A model generated the notes under the pieces. The model saw only the letters and a program-made list of their open reading frames with translations. It made no database searches and was not told the origin of the DNA. DNA of 64,000 bases from Methylobacterium nonmethylotrophicum (GTDB lineage: Bacteria > Pseudomonadota > Alphaproteobacteria > Rhizobiales > Beijerinckiaceae): contig NZ_SRLB01000013.1 of NCBI RefSeq assembly GCF_004745635.1, positions 124,001-188,000 on the forward strand. The letters are read 5' to 3'. Numbering within the stretch: the stretch's first letter is position 1; every line of letters starts with the position of its first letter. Position numbers and translations under genes: made by a program. Positions 1-7,954 of the stretch are shown here, one piece after another.

Positions 1-404
1 ACGACGCCGGACAGCTTGCGGACCGCAGCTTGCGCCTCCACCATCTGATACCGCCAGGGCACGGCCCCGGTCAGGGTGATCCAGCCTTTGGCGACGCGGA
101 CCCGGATGGCGTCCTTCGGCAGATGCACACAGCGGTCGATGATCGCCAGGGCGCGTGCGGCGATCCGGTCGTCCATCACCTTCTTGGCCTGGGGGAAGCG
201 GACCTCGATCTCCTGGGCGATGGCGCGCACGCCCTTCGCCCGGCGTACCGCGCGCTCGGCCCCGACCTGCTCGGCGTCGCTGCCGACGTGGCCGGTCAGG
301 GTGACGACGCCCTCGGAGACGGCGACACCGATCTCGGCCGCGTCGAGGCTGGGATCGAAGTCGAGTTCGTCGAGGACGTCGCGGGGCAGATCCTTGTCGG
401 TCAT
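1..404 (-). CDS. BON-domain (OsmY-like) protein, C-terminus beyond window
   Basis: The reading frame starts at 404 (M-T-D-K-D-L-P) and is still open at base 1, so the C-terminus is missing. Two BON-type repeats are visible: residues about 18-80 (VVTLTGHVGSDAEQ) and about 85-134 (WITLTGAVPWRYQ). Each has the V-x-L-x-G-x-V core of BON domains, which bind phospholipid or outer-membrane surfaces and often occur in stress-induced periplasmic proteins. No signal peptide is evident. A purine-rich AAGGGGAG lies upstream of the start. An FNR/FixK box at 482-495 is about 84 bp upstream, inside the 3' end of the next gene, and probably drives it under low oxygen (inference). Confidence 0.8.
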   Translation of the reverse strand, partial: MTDKDLPRDVLDELDFDPSLDAAEIGVAVSEGVVTLTGHVGSDAEQVGAERAVRRAKGVRAIAQEIEVRFPQAKKVMDDRIAARALAIIDRCVHLPKDAIRVRVAKGWITLTGAVPWRYQMVEAQAAVRKLSGV

Positions 405-466
405 GGCATGGCTCCCCTTCAATCGCTTCCAACGGCGCGGCTGCCTTCGTCGAGATCTTGGGCGAG

Positions 467-811
467 CTACGGAGACGAGCCTTGATCCAGCGCAAGGCCG
501 GCGCGGCCCTCCGCCCGGGCGAGCCTGGCGCACCGTTGCATCTCCCGGCGCAGCACGGAGACCGGCTCGTCGGTCCCCGCCGCCGCGAGTTCCACGGCCA
601 GGCGCGCCAGGAGCGCCTCATCGTCGAGGGGCACGGTCTGGGCGACGAAGGAATCGGTGAAGTGCGGGGCCGCGTCGGGGCCGAGCGCCATCCGCTCGCA
701 GGCCCAGCGCGCCAGGAGCCGGTTGCGCCGGGTGCGCTCCTGGAAGCGCCTGTCTTCCTCGTGCACGAACTGGCGCTCGAAGGCCTGCTCGCGTTCGTCG
801 AACGTCGTCAT
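467..811 (-). CDS. DUF1476 family protein (ATPase inhibitor zeta-subunit-like)
   Basis: A 114-residue soluble protein opening M-T-T-F-D-E-R-E-Q-A-F-E-R-Q-F, which matches the start of the alphaproteobacterial DUF1476 family. Some members are the zeta inhibitor of F1-ATPase (Paracoccus). It has the R-R-N-R-L-L-A-R-W-A helix and the acidic C-terminal half of the family, at about the family's usual length. I chose the start at 811 over an upstream in-frame codon because GGGAGG lies just before it. The inhibitor role is known for relatives, not shown here. As an accessory copy beside low-oxygen regulators it could spare ATP when respiration stops (inference). The 3' end contains the FNR box serving the BON gene. 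Confidence 0.8.
   Translation of the reverse strand: MTTFDEREQAFERQFVHEEDRRFQERTRRNRLLARWACERMALGPDAAPHFTDSFVAQTVPLDDEALLARLAVELAAAGTDEPVSVLRREMQRCARLARAEGRAGLALDQGSSP
482..495. promoter_or_regulatory. FNR/FixK-type box upstream of the BON gene
   Basis: TTGATCCAGCGCAA. One perfect half-site (TTGAT) and one degenerate half (CGCAA) with the 4-bp spacer typical of FNR/FixK sites. Its centre is 84 bp before the BON start. The identical 14-mer recurs at 27802-27815 and, inverted, at 2062-2075 and 23948-23961. Confidence 0.65.
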
Positions 812-854
812 GACGACCTCCCGTCTCTGCTGTCGCGTGTGCGGGCTGGGCCGC

Positions 855-1547
855 TCAATCCTCGACGAGCCGGTGCATCCGGCCACGGCGCAGGCTGACC
901 TGGCGTCCCCCGGTGCGCAGGAGCGCCCCCTCGGCTTCCAGCTGGGTGATCGTGCGCGACACGGTCTCGATGGTCAGCCCGAGGTAATCGGCGATGTCGC
1001 GGCGGGTCATCGGAAGGTCGAAGGTGCCGGTCCCGCCCAGCCGCAGGTCGACGTCGAGCAGGAAAGCGGCGACGCGCTCCAGCGCCGAGCGCCGCCCGAG
1101 CAGCAGCATGTGGTCCTGGGCTTGGCGCAGGGAGCAGGTGGCCAAGCTCCAGAGCTGGCAGGCGACCTCTGCGCGATGGGTGGCGATCCGCTCGACCTGC
1201 CGCCGCCTGAAGATCAGGACCCGGGTCCCGGACAAAGCCTCGGCACTGTGCCGATGGGCCTCGCCCGGCTCGAAGCCGAACAGGTCGCCGGGCAGGTGGA
1301 AGCCGGTGATCTGGCGCCGGCCGTCGCTCAGGACCTTGTGGGTGCGGACCGCGCCCTGCATCACCCGGTAGACGCTCTCCGCCTCCTCGCCCTCGCCGAA
1401 GATCTCCTCCTCGCGGTCGTAAGCGGCAGGGGTGCCGATGAGTTCGGGGCAGGCGGCGAAGAGGCCAGGGCCGCCGCCGGCCGTCACCGGCGCGCGGGAG
1501 CCTACGACCGGAGGTGAGGCGGGGGGCAGGACCATCTCTCGCGACAT
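855..1547 (-). CDS. fixK: FixK-type Crp/Fnr transcriptional regulator
   Basis: A 230-residue Crp/Fnr protein. An N-terminal cyclic-nucleotide-type beta-barrel (about 25-140, with LPGDLFGFEPGEAHRHSAEA) is followed by a long helix (RRSALERVAAFLLDVDLRL) and a helix-turn-helix at about 175-200 (TRRDIADYLGLTIETVSRT). The E-T-V-S-R recognition helix is that of FNR/FixK proteins reading TTGA half-sites. The N-terminal four-cysteine [4Fe-4S] cluster of true FNR is absent, so it probably does not sense oxygen itself and instead works like FixK, under FixLJ control. The start at 1547 has GAGGAG upstream; an earlier ATG at 1562 has none. Its likely targets are the TTGAN-N4-NTCAA boxes scattered through this window. 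Confidence 0.85.
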   Translation of the reverse strand: MSREMVLPPASPPVVGSRAPVTAGGGPGLFAACPELIGTPAAYDREEEIFGEGEEAESVYRVMQGAVRTHKVLSDGRRQITGFHLPGDLFGFEPGEAHRHSAEALSGTRVLIFRRRQVERIATHRAEVACQLWSLATCSLRQAQDHMLLLGRRSALERVAAFLLDVDLRLGGTGTFDLPMTRRDIADYLGLTIETVSRTITQLEAEGALLRTGGRQVSLRRGRMHRLVED

Positions 1548-2269
1548 CTTTCCGCTCCTCATCTCGTCGAACGAGGGCGAGAATGGCCGGAATATTGTCC
1601 TGCAGAAATTCCGGTAGGGCGCTTAAGCGGACTTGCTTAAGGACTAATACGTAGGCACGAAAGGCGAAGCTGCGACCGACCCCGCCCCCGGAAGCCTCGC
1701 CCCGCGTTGCACGTCGTTTTCCATCGTGCCGGCGCCGGGCGGCAGGGCTCGGGACGGGCCGTGGCCGATCGGCGGTTGCCTGGGCGGTCCCGGTGGCCCG
1801 CGACGATCACGCCCCGACGGCAGAGCCGATGGTCGAGGCCGCGAAGAGCTGCAGGGCCGGCGCAGGGCTTGCGCCGTCCTCCAGTCGGCGCGGCATAGAT
1901 AGCTGCCGTCGAATTGGGCGACGCGCCGCAGGGCGGAGAAATCGGGAATGTTGAGCTGCTGACGTTTCAACGTATCCCCGCGTTGATCAGGGGCAAATTC
2001 TGCACCTTGGCTTGTCTCGCCCAGCCGCTTCCGTTCGAGACAGCCCAGTCGCGGTGATCACTTGCGCTGGATCAAGGCGCCCAGGGCGGGCCCCGTCAGG
2101 CTCGATCTCCAGCCGGAGCGGGGAAAGCGGGTCTCGCCCTCCCGAGCCCGCCCTGGGCCGTTCCGCGAAGAGCCGCCGCGCCCGCGAAATCCCGCGGCGG
2201 GCTGCCTGGCCGTGGCAGGCCGCGAACGAGTGCCGTTCGCGAACCAGGACATGTCACGACCGCTCGCCG
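1548..2269. other. Non-coding or weakly coding interval
   Basis: No convincing gene. A minus-strand frame (1644-1970, TTG start, about 108 residues) begins KRQQLNIPDFSALRRVAQFDG but degenerates into Pro/Arg/Ser-rich sequence with no recognisable domain. The interval holds an FNR/FixK box at 2062-2075, a weaker half-conserved one at 1983-1996 (TTGATCAGGGGCAA), and two CTTAAG palindromes 14 bp apart (1622-1627, 1636-1641) in the likely promoter region of the fixK gene. Confidence 0.4.
2062..2075. promoter_or_regulatory. FNR/FixK-type box without an obvious target
   Basis: TTGCGCTGGATCAA, identical to the copy at 23948-23961. The nearest minus-strand frame (1970 leftwards) is weak, and nothing convincing starts to the right on the plus strand. 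Either the target gene was lost or the box controls an untranslated or small product. Confidence 0.5.
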
Positions 2270-2668
2270 TCAGGGCGATTCTCGGGGGGCTGATGCGGTA
2301 CGACCGGCCGCGAGGAGGCCGACGAGCGCCTCGAAGGCGAGCGGCTTGTCGACGAGGGGCACGCCGGCCTCGCGTGCGCGGGTGCGGATGCGCGGGTTGG
2401 GATGGCCGGTGATCAGGATGACCGGGACACGGGCATCGATGTCCCACAGGCGCCGACAGACCTCGAGCCCATCCATCCCCGGCATCACATGATCGAGGAG
2501 CACGCAAAGGGGACAGGGACCGGGGAAAGCCGCCAGGAGTGCGAACCCGCTGGCGAAGGTCTCGACGCGGTGCCCTTCGCTCTCGAACAGGAAGCGGGTC
2601 GAGTGCAGGACCGCCGGGTCGTCGTCGACGACGTAGATGGGGGAAGCGCTCACCATGGGACCGGCCAT
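2270..2668 (-). CDS. Stand-alone response regulator receiver protein
   Basis: A single CheY-like receiver domain. It has the acidic pair in YVVDDDP, the phospho-acceptor Asp in LLDHVMPGMDG, the switch Thr in LITGHP and the conserved Lys in LVDKPL. There is no output domain, so it may act as a phosphate sink, a FixL modulator or a protein-interaction switch. It lies just downstream of fixJ on the same strand, but a separate FNR/FixK box (2725-2738) precedes it. If that box works from about -41, transcription would start near 2690, which excludes the outermost ATG (2701) and favours 2668 or 2656. No strong ribosome-binding site helps the choice. Confidence 0.8.
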   Translation of the reverse strand: MAGPMVSASPIYVVDDDPAVLHSTRFLFESEGHRVETFASGFALLAAFPGPCPLCVLLDHVMPGMDGLEVCRRLWDIDARVPVILITGHPNPRIRTRAREAGVPLVDKPLAFEALVGLLAAGRTASAPRESP

Positions 2669-2724
2669 GCGGATCGAGGCGCGGATGCGAGATCCGACCA
2701 TCGGTGGCCCGAGGGCGGCCCGCC

Positions 2725-2738
2725 TTGACCTGCCTCAA
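2725..2738. promoter_or_regulatory. FNR/FixK-type box upstream of the lone receiver gene
   Basis: TTGACCTGCCTCAA: both half-sites keep TTGA/TCAA with a 4-bp spacer. It lies in the 75-bp gap between the fixJ stop and the receiver gene, about 63 bp before the preferred start. This suggests feedback from the FixK-type regulator onto the cascade. Confidence 0.6.
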
Positions 2739-2743
2739 GCGGA

Positions 2744-3352
2744 TCAGGCGAGGCCGGCCAGCACCGCCCGGCGCACCAGGTCCTGAAGGCTGGTCGCCTG
2801 CGTCTTGGTCATCAGCTTCGCCCGGTAGATCTCCACGGTGCGCGGGCTGATGTCGAGGGCGCGGCCGATCTCCTTGCTGGTCGCGCCGGCGACCAGGCGG
2901 TCGAGGACCTGACGCTCGCGCTCGCTGAGCGTCTCGACCCGCCGCAGGAAGTCCTGCACGATCGGATCGGCCGCGGTGGAAGTACGTCCTGGCGACAGGG
3001 CGTGGCGCAGGGCCCGGAGCAGCACCTCGTCGTCGAACGGCTTCTCAATGAAGTCGCAGGCACCACGCTTCATCGCCTCCACGGCGAGCGGAACGTCGCC
3101 GTGGCCTGTCATCACGACCACGGGCAGGGTGTTTCCGGTCTCGCGCAGGTGGCGGAGCAGGTCGAGGCCGTCGAGGCCTGGCATGCGAATGTCGGTCAGG
3201 ACGCAGCCCGAGACCAGGGTCGCGAGCCGCTCGAGCAGCGCGGTCCCGCTCTCATAGAGGCGCACGGCGAAGCCGGCGGTCTCAAGCAGGAAAGCAAGCG
3301 AGTCCCGCATCGCGGGATCGTCGTCCGCCACGTGCACCAGCTCATGCCCCAT
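2744..3352 (-). CDS. fixJ: FixJ-family two-component response regulator
   Basis: 202 residues. The receiver domain (1-120) has D10/D11, phospho-acceptor D54 (LTDIRMPG), T82 (VMTGHGD) and K104 (FIEKPF). The C-terminal LuxR/FixJ helix-turn-helix (about 140-200) contains LSERERQVLDRLVAG and SKEIGRALDISPRTVEIYR. This is the canonical FixJ layout and length; in rhizobia phosphorylated FixJ activates fixK. The gene overlaps the upstream kinase by 11 bp, implying translational coupling. Its AGAGGAG ribosome-binding site lies inside the first unit of a 15-bp repeat that encodes the kinase tail. Confidence 0.92.
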   Translation of the reverse strand: MGHELVHVADDDPAMRDSLAFLLETAGFAVRLYESGTALLERLATLVSGCVLTDIRMPGLDGLDLLRHLRETGNTLPVVVMTGHGDVPLAVEAMKRGACDFIEKPFDDEVLLRALRHALSPGRTSTAADPIVQDFLRRVETLSERERQVLDRLVAGATSKEIGRALDISPRTVEIYRAKLMTKTQATSLQDLVRRAVLAGLA

Positions 3353-4976
3353 GGTTCGGCTCCTCTTGACCCGGCTTCTCTTGGCCCGGCTTCTCTTGGC
3401 TCGGCTTCTGTTGCCGATTCGCCGGCAAGGTCAGCCGGAACGTGGCACCGCCGGCCTCGTTGGGCTCGACCTCCAGCCCCCCGCCATGCGCCTCGCTGAT
3501 GGTGCGGCAGATCGAGAGGCCCACCCCCATCCCGTGCGCCTTGGTGGTCACGAAGGGCTGGAACAGGCGCCCGGCCACGTCCCCGGCGATGCCGGGCCCG
3601 GTATCCGAAACAGCGATCTCGACCCTGTCAGGGGGGAGGAGCTTCGTGGCGATGCCGAGCTCACGTCGCGGGCCCTGCGCCATGGCCTCGCGGGCGTTGC
3701 GGATCAGGTTGATCAGGACCTGCTGGATCTGCACCCGGTCGGCGAGGACCGAGCCGACTCGGCGATCGAGCGCGAGGTGCAGGACGACGCCCTGCTCGCG
3801 GGCGCCGACCATGGCGAGCGCGCAGGAATCCTCGATCAGCTGCGTGACCGGCTCGACCCGCCGCTCGGTCTCGCCCCTTGCCACGAAATCCCGCAGCCGG
3901 CGGATGATCTGGCCGGCCCGCAGCGCCTGCTCGGCGACCTTGTCGAGGACGTCCACCGCCGTGGCGACGGTGGCGGGATCGGGTTGAGCGAGGAGGCGGC
4001 GGCAGCCCTTGGTGTAGTTGGCGATGGCGCCGAGCGGCTGGTTGAGCTCGTGGGCGAGCGTCGAGGCCATCTCGCCCATCGCGCTCAGGCGCGAGACGTG
4101 AACGAGCTCCGACTGGAGTTCCTGCAGCCGGGCCTGGATCCGCTGGTACTCGGTGAGGTCGTTGATGAAGCCGGTGAAGAAGACCTGCCTGCCTGATCTC
4201 ATCTCCCCGATGGCAAGCTCCATCGGGAAGGTCGACCCGTCGCGCCGGCGCCCCGTCACCACCCGGGTGGTACCGATGATACGGGGCTCCCCCGTGCGGT
4301 GGTACCGGGCGAGGTAGCCGTCATGCTCGGCTCTCATCGGCTCCGGCATCAGGATCCGGACATTCTGCCCGATCGCCTCGTCGGCCGCATAGCCGAACAG
4401 GCGCTCGGCGGCGGCGCTGAAGGAGTGGATCAGGCCGGCCTCATCGATGACCACCATCGCATCCGGCACGGTGTGGAGGATCGAGCGCAGATGCGCCTCG
4501 CTGGCGCGCAGATCCTCCTCGACCCGCTTCTGCCCGTCGATGCTGACGACGATGCCGCGGTGCCGGCAGGGCCGGCGATCCGCGTCGAGCAGGACGCGCC
4601 CGCGCGAGCGCAGCCAGCACGCCTCCCCGCCGGGATGAACGACGCGGTAGTCGATCTCATAGGCGCCGCCCTCACGCAGCGCGCGCCCGATGGCATCCGC
4701 CCGGGCGCGGCGGTCGTCGGGATGCACCAGGTCCTGCGTCGCGGCAAAGGACGTCAGCCGCTCGGAGGGAACGCCGAAGAGGCGGGAGCACGCCGAGGAT
4801 ACGGTGATCCGGTGCGTCGACAGGTCTAGCGACCAGGTGCAGACGCCAACCTCGTCCAGGGTGTGGAGGAGCTCGTCCGTGCTGAGTAGGTCGGCGCTGC
4901 CTGGATCCGCGGGCGTTGGGGCGACCTGATCGACCATCGTTTTCGTCCGGAAGCGGGGGTGCCAAGCCCATTCCAT
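3342..4976 (-). CDS. fixL: FixL-type oxygen-sensing PAS histidine kinase
   Basis: 544 residues, no membrane segments, so a soluble FixL. PAS1 spans about 35-150 and PAS2 about 160-280. PAS2 carries the heme signature: H218 in EHDGYLARY corresponds to the proximal heme ligand (His200 in Bradyrhizobium FixL), and R238 in IIGTTRVVTG corresponds to the oxygen-contacting Arg220. The kinase core follows, with H309 (TLAHELNQP), an N-box (INLIRNAREAM), G1 (SDTGPGIAG) and G2 (GMGVGLSICR). The Lys/Gln/Glu/Pro tail is encoded by 15-bp tandem repeats. It should autophosphorylate when oxygen is low and pass phosphate to the overlapping fixJ product. A start at 4937 (M-V-D-Q-V) is possible. Confidence 0.9.
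   Translation of the reverse strand: MEWAWHPRFRTKTMVDQVAPTPADPGSADLLSTDELLHTLDEVGVCTWSLDLSTHRITVSSACSRLFGVPSERLTSFAATQDLVHPDDRRARADAIGRALREGGAYEIDYRVVHPGGEACWLRSRGRVLLDADRRPCRHRGIVVSIDGQKRVEEDLRASEAHLRSILHTVPDAMVVIDEAGLIHSFSAAAERLFGYAADEAIGQNVRILMPEPMRAEHDGYLARYHRTGEPRIIGTTRVVTGRRRDGSTFPMELAIGEMRSGRQVFFTGFINDLTEYQRIQARLQELQSELVHVSRLSAMGEMASTLAHELNQPLGAIANYTKGCRRLLAQPDPATVATAVDVLDKVAEQALRAGQIIRRLRDFVARGETERRVEPVTQLIEDSCALAMVGAREQGVVLHLALDRRVGSVLADRVQIQQVLINLIRNAREAMAQGPRRELGIATKLLPPDRVEIAVSDTGPGIAGDVAGRLFQPFVTTKAHGMGVGLSICRTISEAHGGGLEVEPNEAGGATFRLTLPANRQQKPSQEKPGQEKPGQEEPNHGA
3357..3416. repeat. Four 15-bp tandem repeats in the 3' end of fixL
   Basis: Units at 3357-3371, 3372-3386, 3387-3401 and 3402-3416 share the core CGGCTTCTCTTGGCC (plus strand). 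They encode repeated Q-E-K-P-G in the kinase tail. The unit length is a multiple of three, so copy-number changes would keep frame. The first unit contains the fixJ ribosome-binding site. Confidence 0.8.
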
Positions 4977-5644
4977 CCAGCAGTATGGCTTCGTGAGTCC
5001 GACTCGTGGCCATCATTTGATAACGGTGCGTTCCTGGCGGGATCCCTTCCACCCTGGAACCGTTTCGCGGGCCGGCAGACGCTGCGCCGGCAACCATCTG
5101 TGCTTGCAGAGCATCAAGTACTAGCATTACAGTTGCAGGCATTGATTTCGCCGGAAACCGCCGGTGTCGGCCCGCAGTCGCCGAGGTCGTTCGGCACCCG
5201 CACGACACCCGCTTGCAACTATAGTGCTACGGTCTAGACCCGATCAGCTTGACTGCATGAAGGGCCGCCTTGAACGAAGGACTGCTCAGGGTGAAAAGCG
5301 GTGGTTCGCCATATGAATGCCGCCCAGTCAGATCGCGCCAGTTACGGACCTCCGGTCCGGGTCGTCCGAATGGCCGCTCCTCATCCGACACCGGACATCC
5401 AAGCTTCGCCGTTCGCGTCACAGCCTCCGCGCTCATTGGCGTAAGGGAGGCGTATGGAACCACGCACACCGGATGGACACGAGGAGCTGCATCAGCCTCT
5501 TGGCCGCACGGATGCCGGAGCGGTATTCCAGGCTGCCTTGCACGTGCCACCCCACGAAGCCACATCACCCCCGACGGGTTGGAGGTTCAGCACCAGCATG
5601 AAAACCTTTCTGCTCCGGGATTACGTGTGGTAGGCTAGCCGCCG
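4977..5644. other. Intergenic stretch between fixL and the metal operon
   Basis: No gene is supported: frames here lack domains and have Arg/Pro/Ser-rich compositions typical of spurious GC-rich translation. A short inverted repeat (CGGACC TCC GGTCCG, 5345-5359) is visible. The promoter of the metal-efflux genes must lie towards the right end, but no clear MerR-type operator was found. Confidence 0.5.
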
Positions 5645-6103
5645 ATGAACCGTGACCGGCAACTCGCGCGCCTGATGGCGGTGGTGATCGTAATGATCGC
5701 CGCCTGCTTCGGCGCGTCAGTAGCCCTGGCGCATGAGGGGCACGCCCATCATGCCCCGGCACCGGTCAAGGTCAGCCAGGCGGCACCGACGGTTGCGGCC
5801 CTGCCGGCCAAGACCGTCCAGGCGGTTGACGCAACGATCACAATCAGCGCCCCAAACGCGTCGGTCGCCGTGACCGCCGTGCCGGTGAGTCGCCAGATCA
5901 TCGGGCAGGTGCCCGGTGAGCGCCCCTGCAACGGGGTCTGCTGCTCCATGGGCGCCTCCTGCTGCGCCCTGGGCCTGCTGCCCGATGTTTCCCTCATGCC
6001 GCTGGCGTTGGCCGGTGGCAGCCGGGTGGTGTTCTCCGAACAACCGGCCGTGCCCAGCCTCGCCCGCGAGGCCCTGCCCAAGCCCCCTCGATCCTTCGCC
6101 TAA
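5645..6103 (+). CDS. Small secreted His/Cys-containing protein of the metal-efflux cluster
   Basis: 152 residues. An N-terminal signal peptide or anchor (about 10-30, LMAVVIVMIAACFGASVALA) is followed by HEGHAHH, a likely metal-binding stretch at the mature N-terminus. A Cys-rich segment, CNGVCCSMGASCCALG, lies at about 95-110. No named family was recognised. Position directly before an RND metal-efflux adaptor, plus the His and Cys motifs, suggests periplasmic copper or heavy-metal binding (inference). The gap to the next gene is 86 bp. Confidence 0.65.
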   Translation: MNRDRQLARLMAVVIVMIAACFGASVALAHEGHAHHAPAPVKVSQAAPTVAALPAKTVQAVDATITISAPNASVAVTAVPVSRQIIGQVPGERPCNGVCCSMGASCCALGLLPDVSLMPLALAGGSRVVFSEQPAVPSLAREALPKPPRSFA

Positions 6104-6189
6104 ACCCCGCGTCCCCACGCCTGGGGCAGCGCTGTGGTGCGCTGCTGCGCGTGCGTGGACGCTTGCGTCCACCGGCGAAAGATTGATCC

Positions 6190-7941
6190 ATGATGTCCCC
6201 TATAACGGCCGCGCTGCGTGCGCTGGCCATGGCGTTCGCCCTTGCTGCAGGCTCCGCCTATGCCCACGAAGGGCACGACCACGGCGCCGCGCCGCCGCCG
6301 GTCTCCAAGACCATTGCGCCCCGCGGTGAGGCGGTGTCGTCCGGGTTCGAGCTGGTTGCGGTGCCCCGCGACGGCATCCTCAGCCTGTACCTCGACCGCA
6401 TTCAGAGCGGCGAGCCGGTTCCCGGCGCGACCCTGGAGATCGACACCCCTGCCGGTACCGCGACCGCCCAGCCTGCGGCGCCGGGTGTGTACCGCCTGCC
6501 AGCGCCCTGGCTGAACAAGCCCGGCCACTACGACGTGATGGTCACCGTGACCGCCGGCAGTGACGTCGATGTGCTGCCCGTCGCCCTGACCGTGCCGGAC
6601 CCGACCGCCCTGGTGACCGCGGCGCCCAAGCCGGTCAGCGCCAGGCAGCAGATCAGTGCCACTGTGACCCAGGCCGTGCCGGCCCTCGCCCACGGGGTTA
6701 GGAATCGCATCAACCGCGCTGATCCGGTGCTGATGGCTGTGGCTGGCGGCAGCTTCCTGCTCAGCATCCTGGTTGTGCTGGCCGTCCGTGGCCGGCGCCG
6801 CGTGCCGGCGCTCGCATTGCTGGCCGTCACCGTCACGGTGCTGCTGAGCGCCAGCGCCTTTGCACATGGCGGCGAGGACCACGACGACAAAGCCATTCGA
6901 GGCGCGGCGCTGATCCAGCCCGCCCCCGGCACGGCACCCACCGACCTGGCACAGCGCCTGCCCGACGGCAGCGTCTTCGTGCCCAAGCCGACTCAGCACC
7001 TCCTCGGCCTGCGCACGGTGATGACCGAGATCGGCACCTTCTACCGCACGATCGGCCTGCCCGGCCGGATCATTCCAAACCCGAACGCCAGCGGCGTGGT
7101 CCAGTCGTCCGTCGGCGGCCGGCTGTCACCGCCCCAGAACGGCCAGTTCCCGCGTCTGGGTACGCCGGTGAAGAAGGGCGACGTGCTCGCCTACGTGACC
7201 CCGCCAGTCGCGCGCGTCGATGTCTCCGACATGCGCCAGCGGCAGGGCGAACTCGATCAGCAGATCGCGATCGTGCAGCGCCGGGTTGAGCGCTACCTGA
7301 AACTCGCCCCGAGCGGCGCGGTCTCCCAGGTGCAGCTCGAGGAGGCGCAGGACGAACTGAAAGGCCTGCGGGACCGGCGGACCGCCCTCGACACGGTCCG
7401 CCTGGAGCCCGAGGCGCTGGTCGCACCCGTCGACGGCGTGATCGCCGAAGCCGCCGCGGTCGCCGGCCAGATGGCCAATCCGGGCGCGATGGTCTTTCAG
7501 ATTGTCGATCCGAAAAGCCTCTGGGTGGAAGCGCTGAGCTTCGATGCTCTCGGCGGCGCCGAGAACGCCAGCGCACGCCTCGCCGACGGCCGGACCCTGC
7601 CGCTCACCTATCGCGGTTCGGGGCTCGCCGACCGCAACCAGGCCATTCCGGTGCAGTTCGCCATCTCAGGCGACACCAGCGGCCTGCGGGTCGGCCAGTT
7701 CGTCACCGTGCAGGCGGCCACCACCACCGAGTTGCAGGGCTTGGCCCTGCCCCGCGCTGCGGTCGTGCGCAGCAGCAACGGCCAGGATGTCATCTACGAG
7801 CACACCGGCGCCGAACGCTACGAGGCCCGTCAGGTCCGCGTGACGCCGCTGGATGGCAACCGGGTGCTGGTTGCGGCTGGCCTGGGCGCCGGCAAGCGCG
7901 TGGTGACCCAAGGCGCCGAGCTGCTGGATCAGGTGCGCTGA
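6190..7941 (+). CDS. Heavy-metal RND efflux periplasmic adaptor with extra N-terminal domain
   Basis: 583 residues, longer than usual CzcB/CusB adaptors (about 400). Residues 1-25 are a signal peptide followed by HEGHDHG. About 40-150 form a beta-rich periplasmic domain resembling YtkA/FixH-like modules (PGATLEIDTPAGTATA, NKPGHYDVMVTV). A membrane helix lies at about 180-198. A second hydrophobic stretch (about 205-223) ends SASAFAHGGEDHDD, which looks like the original signal peptide of a CzcB protein. The rest is the adaptor: lipoyl halves (GRLSPPQNGQFPRLG, VAPVDGVIAEAAAVAGQ) around a coiled coil (about 345-400). It probably links the RND pump to an outer-membrane channel. It is followed after 13 bp by the pump gene. 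Confidence 0.85.
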   Translation: MMSPITAALRALAMAFALAAGSAYAHEGHDHGAAPPPVSKTIAPRGEAVSSGFELVAVPRDGILSLYLDRIQSGEPVPGATLEIDTPAGTATAQPAAPGVYRLPAPWLNKPGHYDVMVTVTAGSDVDVLPVALTVPDPTALVTAAPKPVSARQQISATVTQAVPALAHGVRNRINRADPVLMAVAGGSFLLSILVVLAVRGRRRVPALALLAVTVTVLLSASAFAHGGEDHDDKAIRGAALIQPAPGTAPTDLAQRLPDGSVFVPKPTQHLLGLRTVMTEIGTFYRTIGLPGRIIPNPNASGVVQSSVGGRLSPPQNGQFPRLGTPVKKGDVLAYVTPPVARVDVSDMRQRQGELDQQIAIVQRRVERYLKLAPSGAVSQVQLEEAQDELKGLRDRRTALDTVRLEPEALVAPVDGVIAEAAAVAGQMANPGAMVFQIVDPKSLWVEALSFDALGGAENASARLADGRTLPLTYRGSGLADRNQAIPVQFAISGDTSGLRVGQFVTVQAATTTELQGLALPRAAVVRSSNGQDVIYEHTGAERYEARQVRVTPLDGNRVLVAAGLGAGKRVVTQGAELLDQVR

Positions 7942-7954
7942 GGAGGGCTGGCCA

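Noticed and set aside
4959..5237. Plus-strand frame of 92 codons antisense to the fixL start
   Set aside because: No ribosome-binding site or domain and it overlaps the start of fixL.
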